This document shows, one piece after another, positions 34,597-44,943 of a DNA stretch of 64,000 bases. A program made the translations under genes and the position numbers. The stretch covers positions 38,173,687-38,237,686 of the forward strand of contig OZ024823.1 of NCBI GenBank assembly GCA_964016985.1, given 5' to 3'. The notes under the pieces were generated by a model. The model was not told where the DNA came from. It saw only the letters and a list, made by a program, of their open reading frames with translations, and ran no database searches. The stretch comes from Anodontia alba. Taxonomy: Eukaryota; Mollusca; Bivalvia; Lucinida; Lucinidae. The stretch's first letter is position 1, and each line of letters opens with the position of its first letter.

Positions 34597-37469
34597 ACTC
34601 TCGAGATCTATGCTTAAACCATAGAGAGTAATAAAAATAATATTATTACCACGATCCCTGACAGAAGGGTAAAAAAATGTATATGAAAGAGATAATAATT
34701 AATTTAACGTCATATAGGTTTAAGATAAAATTTGTTTAATCTTTAACCAATATGCAGCAACAGTGACTCGATATTCTGTATTTGTACGTAGATAAAGAGT
34801 ACTTAGTCATTAGAATTTTGTATGATTGAAATAGAGATAATGGGATCTAAAAGGATGTATCTCCATGAACTGAATCGAAGGATAATATCCATTCTACAAA
34901 ACTAGGGCTTGTTTTAGGCTTAGTTTAACAAGCGTAGAATTGCATTATTTCCAAGTATTCATGAAGTCGTTATGCTCTGAATACTGAGAAAACTGTTTAA
35001 ATATTGTTTAGGAAATAAAAAAGTGACTGGTCCACAATGTTAGCTAGATTTAAACCTGGAACATAGCGAGAAGGTCAATCTAACTTTAAAGTAAGATGAG
35101 AAAGATAAATAATGAAGATAGATATATAAATATCGGTATAATATATCATCTCCAACTATTATCAAATAATCTGAATGTTTAAAAGCATAAATGCTACTAG
35201 AAAGTTTATTTACTGAATGTATAATCGGAGAAACTTTCAGTATGTTCAAAAACTTATCACAAAAGTAAGATCTGACCAGGAACGTAGGTGCAGCACTTAC
35301 TACGTTGTGAAGTTCATATAACCATATTCTATATTATAAATTGAAGCAGTGCATTTCAAAATCATTGAAACGTCTTGAAATGACTTATTGTGTGGAAAAA
35401 TAAATAAATATCCAGTTTCGGAAAAGATATTTATTTATATATATAGACCATTTTTGATGCGGACTGGAAATCAAGATATTAATCTTTGCATTATTCGCAA
35501 ACTGAACTTGAACTCTTAGCGAGAATTACTATGATCCCTTTAACAAATGTAAACATAAAGAAGGGGTAAAGAGATAATTAAGTGTATCTTAATTCTTTAC
35601 AGGCTCGTAATTAAGGATGTTTTCCCTTTTGTCTAAGCCTAGACTATAAATTGATTAATATGAATATAATAATATCTGCTATTATGAGGTAAACTCTTGT
35701 TAATTAACCTCTAAGCATATATTAAAAATATATATCAACATAATCTAGAGCTTTGATAAGTTTAGAGGAAGGAAATGATTGACTCTGGCAGTTTCTGAAT
35801 AGTTACAAAGTCAATAAAAAAATATCAAAAGGAAAGTATTGTATATAATATCTAATTTAGGCAATAATAATCTGTCAGGTACTGAATAATTAATGCCTTT
35901 ACTAAATATGTATCCATTGTCAATACCAAAGTGCAAGAAAATTTTGATTGACATGGACTCTAGTTATAAATAAAATATTAGAGGTATAGAGCTAGTCGAA
36001 GCAAAACTATTCCTCAATAAGATAAAGTAGACCTATAATATACGAGGATTAATTGGGTCTAGAAATTATAATCATAATAAAATTATTATTCCAATATGAA
36101 GAATCTTCGGCGTAATAGATTCTTACTGAGGCAAAAATATCTGGTATATTGCTATCGTAGTCTTAAATGATCCAGAAGAAAAAATAAAACAGGCAAAGTA
36201 AAGAACGTATCGAATTATATCTATGACTAAATATAAGATTTTCTTCTTATTTATTATTTTATAGCAGAGTTTAGACAGAGCACGACTGACCTAGACTCTT
36301 ATATAATCAATCAAAAGATAGTATAAAATAGAATAATAGCTTAACGGATCAACTATTTTCCATGTAGAAAAGGCAAAAGGGAAATATGTACCTCAAGTAG
36401 AATTTTAAATCGTAGTAATCTAGAGAGGTAGCGAATAAATAAATAAACTGTTAATTTATTTATCTGGTTGGAGTAAATTTCCGATACCTTATGAATGAAA
36501 AATTAATAGAAAGTAGAAAAGATCGATTGTTACTTTCTTGTCAATTTACTCCTTAGATTACATGCTGATTACATATCGGAGCATGTAGAAGAAAAACAGG
36601 GGAGGAAAGAAGAAAAACTTTTAGATTTCGTGTATATTTTTCTTCTTATAAATAATGATAGTTTTATAGTTCACCTTTGCCCTAGAGCCGAATAAGGTGA
36701 ATATGTAAGAAGTTAATCTCTTTGTAGCGAATAAAAGAGATCTCTTTGTAGCGAATAAAAGAGATATAATTATAGCTGGAAGTATCTTCTACACTTAGTA
36801 AATGAATTGCGAATTTGATCGTAACCGATAATTCTTAATTCATTTTCAATAATAAATATATATACAGAATTTAAATCAAGTTCAAAAGTGACTGGACAGA
36901 ATTCAACAATATAAGTGGCTACTAGGTATTAGAACCCATTGCTGTCATTTAATAACCTATAACCCAAGACTATACATGTCTATAGTGGTTAATAAATAAA
37001 TATATGTTGAGCGAGTACTAGTGACTACTACTCAGACACTAGTAATCCGACACAAAGTCTACGAAACTACTGCTCGGTGGAATTTCGTTAGAATGACCTG
37101 GCACTACTCTACGAAGTGCCTCCCGATGAAATTTTCGTTAGAGCCGGAAGTTAACCGCTTTCTAGCGAATGAAAGAGATAAAACATAATTTGAATGACCT
37201 GGCACTAGTCTACGAACTGCTGCCTGGTAAAAATTTTGTTATAGTCGGAAGTTTAACTCTTTCTACCGGATAAAAGAGATAAAACATAAGCTAAAAGTAT
37301 TAATGGAATTACACTCCTATAATAAGTCAATGGAATATTAAAGATTCTAGTCTGATTCGGGAAAGACTGTACAGAATTTTATGTATGAAAAGTTACTATG
37401 TATTTCACTTAATAACCTATATCCATTGACTTAAACGTGAATGGAGCTCTATGAACGATAATAGATTGT

Positions 37470-37860
37470 TCGGGAATTAGTGATCACTATTTTGACACTA
37501 GTTACCCGACATAATGACCGGACATTAGTATTCGTAACTGTTGCCCGGTAAAGTTACAAGTAATTTGACAAATTGATCGGATAGTAGTATTCGTAACTCT
37601 AGTCCGATGAAAAAAGGAGATTATATATGAAAACTGAGCGGGCACAAGTATTCGAAACTTTTTCCCGATGATAATTAATTATTAGGCAAAAATTGACCAG
37701 ACACTTTCTGTAAAAGTTTGCCTGGTGAAAAATCAGAAATAATATAATAATATGACCGGGTATAAGTATCAGAAATATTACTGATACTTTGCCCGGTAAA
37801 ATGTTTTTAATAATTAGACATACTGACTGGAAGTTAGTATACGTGACTATTTTGTCCGGT
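37470..37860. repeat. Array of seven co-varying small hairpins
   Basis: Hairpins at 37470-37509, 37517-37549, 37576-37608, 37639-37667, 37696-37726, 37755-37797 and 37826-37860. Stem pairs are TCGGG/CCCGA, ACCGG/CCGGT, ATCGGA/TCCGAT, CGGG/CCCG, ACCAG/CTGGT, ACCGGG/CCCGGT and ACTGGA/TCCGGT (one G-T pair). Several loops keep AGTATTCGTAACT. The stem sequence changes while pairing is kept. Confidence 0.7.
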
Positions 37861-37904
37861 GAAATATGTCAAAAAAAACTAAGTCTTTCCAGAAAATAAT
37901 TAAA

Positions 37905-38072
37905 TACAGCTGACTGGTGCCTGGTTGACTGGTGCCTGGTGACTGGTACCTGGTTGACTGGTGACTGGTGCCTGGTTGACTGGCACCTGGTTGACTGGTG
38001 ACTGGTGAAGCTGATTGACTGGTGCCTGGTTGACTGGTGACTGGTGACTGGATGACCGGTGACTGGTGGACT
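37905..38072 (-). repeat. GACTGGTGCCTGGTT tandem repeat
   Basis: Units of GACTGGTGCCTGGTT and GACTGGT, about 15 in all. The equivalent place in the DIRS copy at 48375 (about 50700-50860) encodes the His-Gln-Ser-Pro-Val-Thr-rich start of gag. Here the frame is not maintained. Confidence 0.8.
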
Positions 38073-38569
38073 TAGACTTTATCGGATACTAAGTACCTAA
38101 AGCTGCCACCTTGATGGGTCTTACCCCGGCAGTATAGCCATATGGGGTGGGGCTCCCATCAGTAAAGAATTGTCTTATAACCCATCATGGGTTGACAAGT
38201 TCTTTACAATCAGCTTCTCCACCATGAGAATCTTTAGCCAACTGAAGATCTCTGCAAATGAAAGTCCAGGAAAAAAACATATCGTAATTGCTGAATAACC
38301 TGGAAAGAAAAGAACAAAAATATTCTGCATATATAAACACGACTATCGAACCGATCGCGCACGAGCATTGTGCCGAATAACGAGAGTCGTGAAAACGCAT
38401 GTGGAAAAAAGACCAGTCAAAAAATACGTGAAATCGAAAATTGAAAATTTTAAATAATAACACAGAAAGTGAAAGGAGTGATAAATAAACAAAAGAAACA
38501 CAAGGATACAGAAATTTATCCGTGAGGAAAGAAATAATCCAAATTTCTATCACAGGTAAATAATCCTTG

Positions 38570-38770
38570 TTGAATTTCTTTGTCCACAGAAAAGAAACTG
38601 ACATGTGGTCAATTGAGCGGGAAGAGTTATGTCACACAGGTAACTGCCTAAGGGAACTTCTGGTTTAAGACTTTAATTAACGACTGAAAGGTCATTTTTT
38701 TCTGTGGAACGTGTGAAAACAGAAGAGAATAGCATATCATCTATAGGTTAATGTATTATGAAGTTAAAAT
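38570..38770 (-). repeat. DIRS inverted terminal repeat, right
   Basis: Complement of 32535-32745 from TTTGTCCACAGAAAAG onward, ending AAT at 38768-38770. As the sense strand is minus, this is the 5' end of the element. The 139-codon minus frame here is not a protein. Confidence 0.85.
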
Positions 38771-38785
38771 TAGATTTTTCAAGAT

Positions 38786-38861
38786 GCAAAAATAGCTAAA
38801 ATCGTGCCGATTATAAATCCATTTGGATTTATAATAGGCACAATTTTAGCTATTTTTGATC
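38786..38861. repeat. Inverted duplication of an array segment
   Basis: AAAAATAGCTAAAATCGTGC and its complement GCACAATTTTAGCTATTTTT flank ATTATAAATCCATTTGGATT. The right half is normal 137-bp array sequence and the left half an inverted copy, 16 bp from the DIRS border. Confidence 0.8.
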
Positions 38862-39710
38862 TACAGCTCACCCTGATGCTTCCTACCAAGTTTGGAGTCA
38901 AATGGCTTTTCGGTTCAGGAGAAGTGAAAAATAGATTTTCAAGATGGAGGCCATGACGGCCATCTTGGATTTCCGATCGGAACGACTTTAGCTATTGTTG
39001 ATCTACAAGTCACCCCGATGCTTCCTACTAAGTTTCAAGTCAATTGACTTTTGGGTTTAGGAGGAGAAGCGAAAAATAGATTTTCAAGATGGCTGCCATG
39101 GTGGCCATCTTGGATTTACAATCAGGACGATTTTAGCTTTTTTTGATCTACAAGTCACCCAATGCTTCCTACCAAGTTTCGAGTCAACTGACCTTTCCAT
39201 TCAGGAGAAGAAGCGAAAAATAGATTTTCAAGATGGCCACCATGGCAGCCATCATAGATTTATGATCGGCACGATTTTAGCTATTTTTGATCTACAAGTC
39301 ACCCCAATGCTTCCTACCAAGTTTCGAGTCAACTGGCCTTTCGTTTCAGGAGAAGAAGCGAAAAATGGATTTTCAAGATGACCATGGCGGCCATCTTGGA
39401 TATCCGATTAGCTAATTTTGATCTACAAGTCACCCTAATGCATCCTAGCCAGTTTGGAGTCAATTGGCCTTTCGGTTCAGGAGAAGAAGCGAAAAATTGA
39501 TTTTCAAGATGGCGGCCATCTTGGATTTCCGATCGGCATGATTTTAGCTATTATTGATCTTAAGTCACCCTGATGCTTCCTACCAAGTATCGAGTCAATT
39601 GGCCCTGGGGTGTAGGAGGAGAAGGCTTTTAAAGCAATTGTTGACGACGCACAACGGACACTGACTGACCACAATAGCTCACCATGAGCACTTTGTGCTC
39701 AGGTCAGCTA

Positions 39711-40034
39711 AAAACAGGGATATAAAGGTCAATGTAAAATCAGACCTTTTATACATTTTGATCCCAAGCCCATCCCAAGGACATGTCCCAGGGGCAACAC
39801 TAGCACAGAGTTGATGGTTCAGGTCTGGTTGTAAGTAGCATACCAACTTTGAACTTCCTAGCATTAAAGGTACCCAAGTTCGACATGTTATATATTTTGA
39901 CCCCTTGTTCCAGCCTACAAGACCAAGGAACATCTGTAGAACAGAGCTGAAAATTTAGGTCTGGGTAAGTAGCATACCAAATTTCAACTTCCTAGCGTAA
40001 AAGATACCCAAGTTATGACCTCCAAGAACCAGAA
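39711..40034. repeat. Dispersed repeat units
   Basis: Continues the repeat left at 28783: two units with GCATACCAAATTTCAACTTC and TACCCAAGTTATGACC. Confidence 0.5.
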
Positions 40035-41405
40035 TTCCGTGGAAGGCGACGTCGCACCTGCTGGGGCAAAAGTCACAGGACGTGGTTATCAAATAAATTT
40101 ATTTCATTCTTAGCAGTGCTTAGTTGAAAAAGTGACAAAAATTAAAGACAAGGATTATATGAATGTAGGAATTTCATTGAAAGCATATGAATTTTCTCAT
40201 ATGATGCATGAGAAATTGGGCTCAAAAAGTACCCAACGTCTGTGCACTTTCATACAATCTGAGGTTCAGAAAATGACAAAGTTAAAGTGGAAAAAGTGAC
40301 AAAAATAAATTTAAAAATCATATCCAAACCACATGCACTTCTGCAGACACAGGAGAAAACATGTGCAAAGTTTCAAAAAGACCGGTGTAATATTGTATGA
40401 AAAGTTGCAATCACAAGGTACCCACAGTCTATACATCTGAGGTCAGAAAATGACAAAGTTCAAAAAGTACAAAAAAGTGACAAAAATATGGCAAGGATTA
40501 TATGAAAGTACATGCACATCTTCAGACTATGGAGAAAACATGTGCAAAGTTGCAAAAAGATTAGTATAAAATTGTATGAGGAGTTGTGCTCACGAGGTAG
40601 CCCCTGTCTATATATTGAGGGTGAAAAATGACTAAGTTCACAATGTGGAAAAAAGTAAAAAGAAATAATTTAACAATTACATCCAAACCACATGTACATC
40701 CTCATACCATGAAGAAAACGCATGCAAAGTTTCATAATAATCTGTACAAAACTGTAAGAGGAGCTGCGCTCACAAGAGGTACCAACTGTTTATATATAAA
40801 GGGTGAAAAATGACAAAGTTCACAATGTAGAAAAAGTGACAAAAAATGTTCTAACAATTATATCCAAACCACATGCACATCCTCATACCATGAAGAAAAC
40901 ATATGCAAAGTTTCAAAACAATCCGTACAAAACTGTAAGAGGAGTTGTGCTCACAAGAGGTACCCACTGTCTATATACTGAGGGTGAAAAATGACTAAGT
41001 TCACAATGTGGAAAAAAGTGACAAAAAATAATCTAACAATTATACCCAAACCACATGCACATCCTCATACCATGAAGAAAACATATGCAAAGTTTCAAAA
41101 CGATCGGTACAAAACTGTAAGAGGAGTTGCGCTCACAAGAGGAACCCACTGTCTATATACTGAGGGTGAAAAAATGACTAAGTTCACAATGTGGAAAAAG
41201 TGACAAAAAATAATCTAACAATTATATCCAAACCACATGCACATTTCATACAATGTAGAAATCATATGCAAAGTTTCAAAATGATCGGTACAAAACTGTA
41301 GGAGGAGTTGCGCTCACAAGACACCCAGGGTAAATGTTGACAGAAGGACGAACGGACGGACGGAAACTTGCATGCCTAAGTCGCCAATGCTAAAGCAGGT
41401 GCGAC
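40035..41405 (+). mobile_element. Array element with GTCGCACCTGCT ends, ~182-bp unit
   Basis: GTCGCACCTGCT at 40051-40062 is the exact complement of AGCAGGTGCGAC at 41394-41405. The 3' side also pairs locally (GTCGCC...GGTGCGAC) and is preceded by GGACGGACGGA. Six core units are marked by AAAATGACAAAGTTCACAATG, the last at 40626, 40807, 40989 and 41172. It is laid out like the other HINE-like elements, with yet another sequence. Confidence 0.65.
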
Positions 41406-41479
41406 AAAAATGCGGATGTAAATATCAACCTAAACTTGAATTTAAACTTAAATATTTGCAAATATTTGTATACATTTTG

Positions 41480-41970
41480 ACCCCTAGTCCCACTCCAGGT
41501 CATGGGGCAAATTTAGCATATAGTTACAGACTTAGGTCTGGGTAAATTAAATACTAAATTTTAACTGTCTAGCATACAAAATGCCTAAATTATGACCTCA
41601 AAGAGAAACATGACATAGGCATGTACATATGTAGGGATGTAACACCACTGCGTAACGTTATATACTCCACTTCTGCCTTCAGCAGGAAGAGGCCTAAAAA
41701 AAGAAAAGTCTTTAGATGACAACTCCTCCTTCACCATTGAGCCAATTTCATTCTAACCTTACAGGAATGTTGCCTATGTGACTCTCTACCAAAATAGCTA
41801 AAATGAGTTTGCTCCAATGAACAAGATGGCTGTCAGAGCTAAAATCAGAAAAATCTTTAAAAAATGATAACTCTTATATCATTGAGCCAATTTCAATCAA
41901 ATTTCACAGGCATGTTGCCTAGATGTCTCTCTACCAAAATAGTTGAAATGTTTTGCCAGAGCTAAAAATA
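41480..41970. repeat. Dispersed repeats
   Basis: 41480-41690 repeats the unit of 25165 and ends in CTGCCTTCAGCAG. 41705-41965 holds two copies of a ~140-bp unit with CATTGAGCCAATTTCA and GGCATGTTGCCTA. Confidence 0.5.
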
Positions 41971-41972
41971 GA

Positions 41973-42900
41973 AACAAGAGGGCCAAGATGGCCCTGTATT
42001 GCTCACCTGAGTACTAGACAAGTGACCCTGGAGTGGTGTCATTTTTACCCAGGGCTGTAATTTGAATAAGTCAATTTGATACTTCAAATGAAGTTTTGAG
42101 TCAGTTGACATTTCTGTTCAGGAGAAGGTTTGAAATAGATTTTTAAGATGGCAACCATGGCATCCATCTTTGATTCCCAATTGGAACGATTTTAGCTATT
42201 TTCAATCTACAAGTCTCCCCACTACTTCCTATCAAGTTTGGAGTCAATTGGCCTTACAGTTCAAGAGTAGAAATTCAAAATAGATTTTCAAGATGGAGGC
42301 CAGGTTGGCCATCTTGAGTTTCAGACCCTAACAATTTTAGTTATCTTTGATCAACAAGTCACCGATAGTTGGTACAAAGTTTCCAGTGAATTGGCCTCAC
42401 CTTTCAGGAGTAGAAGTTCAAAACAGATTTTCAAGATGGCAGCAATGGTGGCCATCTTAAATTTCCCATCAAAACAATTTTAGTTTATTTTTTATCTCCA
42501 GGTCACATGGATACTTCAAATGAAGTTTTGAGTCAACTGGTTTAGGAGAAAAATTGGTGATAGATTTTCAAGATGGCAGCTATGTTTGCCATGTTGGATT
42601 TCCGATAAGAATGACTTTAGCTATTTTTGATCTACAAGTCACGCCGATACTTCCTATCAAGTTTCGAGTTTATTGGCCTTTCCATTAAGTAGAAGTATTT
42701 CAAAATAGATTTTCATTAAAGCAGTCGAGGGGGCCATCTTGAATTTCCAATCTGAAGGAATTTAGCTATTTTTGATCTACAAGAGGCCCCAATACTTCCT
42801 ACAAAGTTTCAAGTCAATTAGCCTTTCGGTTCCAGAGAAGAAGCTCAAAATAGATTTTCAAGATGCATGGTGGCCATTTTGGATTTCATATCAAATGTTC
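41973..42900 (+). mobile_element. HINE-like 5' end with ~137-bp array
   Basis: Starts AACAAGAGGGCCAAGATGGC followed by GCTCACCTGAG. The core is the same unit family as 29214-39710 (about six units). A 3' end is not seen and a different array begins near 42900. Confidence 0.6.
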
Positions 42901-43440
42901 ACAGGGCCATGACTCCAAAAGAATGTGAACCAGGGTTAGGTCTTCATCATCTCATGGTGGTAAACATTTCTGTATAGTCTGATGAGATTATCTGAAACAG
43001 GTTTTCAGGTTACATCTGAAACACATTTTCAGGTTACAGAGCAGACAAAAGTATATGACCCAAAACACTATTTACAATGTTCAAAGGGCAGTAACTGCAA
43101 AAGTCGGCAAACAAGAGTTATGGTTCTTGTGTTTTACATGTCTTCTAATGGTGGTTTACATTTCTGTAAAGTTTGATGAAAATAACTCACATATTTTTCA
43201 TGTTACCAAGCAGACATGAGTATATGACAGAAATCACTATTTACATTGTTCAAAGGGTCATAACTCCAAAAGTAGGTGAACCATAGGTCTGTTTTTTATT
43301 CTCTGCATGTAGTCTCATAGTGCATTACATTTCTGTAAAGTTTGGTGAAAATATCTCAAACGGTTTTCAAGTTACAGATCGGACATGAGTTTATGACCAA
43401 ATTCAGTATTTACCATGTTCAGGGCATTGAAAAGTACATA
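42900..43440 (+). repeat. Tandem repeat, ~170-bp unit x3
   Basis: Units are marked by TTCAAAGGGCAGTAACTGCAA and variants and TACATTTCTGTAAAGTTTG. Related to the array at 51576-52595. Confidence 0.55.
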
Positions 43441-43509
43441 GCATTGTCACATTTTTCATAAGTATGTTTTAAATGGGTAAAAATGACTATTCCAGTCTCT
43501 CTACTCTAC

Positions 43510-43692
43510 TGTAGGGCACTTAACTTTGAAAGTGTCAATAGCAACTGCAGCAGACGGCACTTTTATTTTTTTTTTATTTTTCATGGAAAATAATTTTCCA
43601 CTTTTCATATGAATTGTCTGCCAAGCAGAGAGAAAAAAAAAAATGAATGGTGTTTGCTACAAGTTTTGCTTGGTGCTTTAAGAGTTTTCTGA
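43510..43692. mobile_element. T-rich fold-back MITE, diverged
   Basis: Starts with AACTGCAGCAGACGGCAC and ends TTTTGCTTGGTGCTTTAAGA, like the copy at 55858. The T-rich and A-rich halves pair around 43600. Confidence 0.5.
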
Positions 43693-43753
43693 TGCTGGTT
43701 TCCAATAATTTTCATTTTCTTTCCAAATATTCAGAGTGTGTGAAGTAACCTAC

Positions 43754-43860
43754 CATTACTCCTCCATACTGTCGAAGTCTCTGGTGTTTTAATTGTTGTA
43801 GAGGTCACAGTTGTTGGTTGTGTTGTTACAGCTATTTCACTTTTGTCCGTAGATGTATAT
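43754..43860 (-). CDS. Thr/Ser-rich stalk exon of the minus-strand gene
   Basis: Acceptor TTATTTTCAG and donor GTAGGT bracket 107 nt. Read in the phase given by the upstream exon, it encodes about 35 residues of which 17 are Thr or Ser, including EIAVTTQPTTVTSTTIKTPE. Such segments usually carry O-linked glycans and act as extracellular stalks. It ends in phase 1, matching the transmembrane exon 25 kb downstream. Confidence 0.55.
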
Positions 43861-44279
43861 CTGAAAATAAGGCACATTAACAAACAAACATTCCATGGAA
43901 GGCCAGTACTTGTCATATTATTTATAAATGAGTTAACCCTTGCCATGCTAAATAAATTACGATGTCATGCCCATTTCTAATTTTCAGCCAGTCAGATTAC
44001 CTGATCCAGGTTGTAAATATAAATTCACATACTGAATGACAAACAATGCAGATCCAGATCAGTCAACACTGGATCTACATGTTTTGCAAAGGCAGGGCAT
44101 ACTGGTATCCAGGTTCAGCAGGACTAGGGTTAAAAATTCATGTAAAGAATAATGAAGTAATTGGACCCTGATATGGATGTCATGGTCACAAAATGATACC
44201 ACAGTGTAAGAGTCCCTGTTAGGGAGGTTATGTATGCCAGATTTGATGACTGTAGGTCATACTTATGGTTAATCAGAAA

Positions 44280-44943
44280 TAGAACTAAACACTAGGATTG
44301 ATGGGCTCAATGATCATAATGGGCCAAAATTATAGACTAGCTATACACTAGAATGGGCTCAATGAGCACAAAGGACAAAAAAAAAATACAGACTAGCTAA
44401 ACACTAGGGTTGATTCATTGATCATAAAGGGCCAAAAATAAACACAAGAATGGGCTCAATGACCATAAAGGACCATAAAATATAGACCAGCTAAACATTA
44501 GATGGACTCAATGATCATAAAGGGCCATAAAATACAGACTAGCTAAACACTAGAATGGACTCACTGATCATAAAGGACCATAAAATATAGACTAGGTAAC
44601 ACTAGAATGGGCTTAATGATCACAATGGACCAAAAATATATAGACAAGCTAAACACTAGAATGGACATAAAGGACCAAACAAAAAATTGAATTCAATTAA
44701 CACTAGAATTGGCTTAATTATCACAAAGGACCAAAAAATATAAATCAGCTAAACAACAGAACAGACTCAATGATCACGGAGCACCAAAAAATACTAGCTA
44801 AACACTAGAATGGGCTCAAAGATCACTAAGGACCAAAAAATATACAGACAAGCTAAACACTAAAATGAACTCAATGATCACAAAGAATCATAAAATATAA
44901 ATTAGCTAAATACAAGAATGGACTCAACGATCACAATGCACCA
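44280..44943 (+). repeat. Minisatellite, ~55-60-bp unit, left block
   Basis: Units are marked by GCTAAACACTAGAATGG and CTCAATGATCACAAAGGACC. It resumes at 47638 after an inserted element. Confidence 0.8.

Larger units (their letters stand above)
32535..38770 (-). mobile_element. Complete non-autonomous DIRS retrotransposon, 6.2 kb
   Basis: Inverted terminal repeats of about 200 bp lie at 32535-32745 and 38570-38770, and both ends carry AAT. An internal complementary region at 32808-32905 equals the complement of the left end joined to the complement of the right end, sharing one ATT. This is the arrangement known for DIRS-1-type elements, in which that region templates end repair. The right interior (37905-38240) resembles the gag start of the DIRS copy at 48375, so the sense strand is minus. 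No RT, RNase H or tyrosine recombinase remains. About 5 kb of AT-rich non-coding sequence fills the centre. Confidence 0.8.
29214..39710 (+). mobile_element. HINE-like element with ~137-bp array, inner layer, interrupted
   Basis: 5' end AACAAGAGGCCTACGGGCCA with GCTCACCTGAG. The 3' end lies at 39674-39710, with arms AGCTCACCATGAGC and GCTCAGGTCAGCT. The core unit is marked by AAGATGGCCGCCATCTTGGA and CACCCCGATGCTTCCTACC. It is split by 30172-32071 and by 32535-38770. Removing both leaves an element of about 2.4 kb. Confidence 0.65.

Noticed and set aside
33000..38000. CRISPR-like array suggested by evenly spaced hairpins
   Set aside because: Repeat sequences are not conserved, spacers are not unique, and the context is a eukaryotic retrotransposon.
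38185..38604. 139-codon minus frame at the DIRS 5' end
   Set aside because: A similar frame in the other DIRS copy (51204-51503) aligns only as terminal-repeat DNA. Neither has protein features.
40628..41203. Three homologous ~62-codon frames in tandem
   Set aside because: The 182-bp unit shifts frame between copies, and the frames lie in a non-coding array element.
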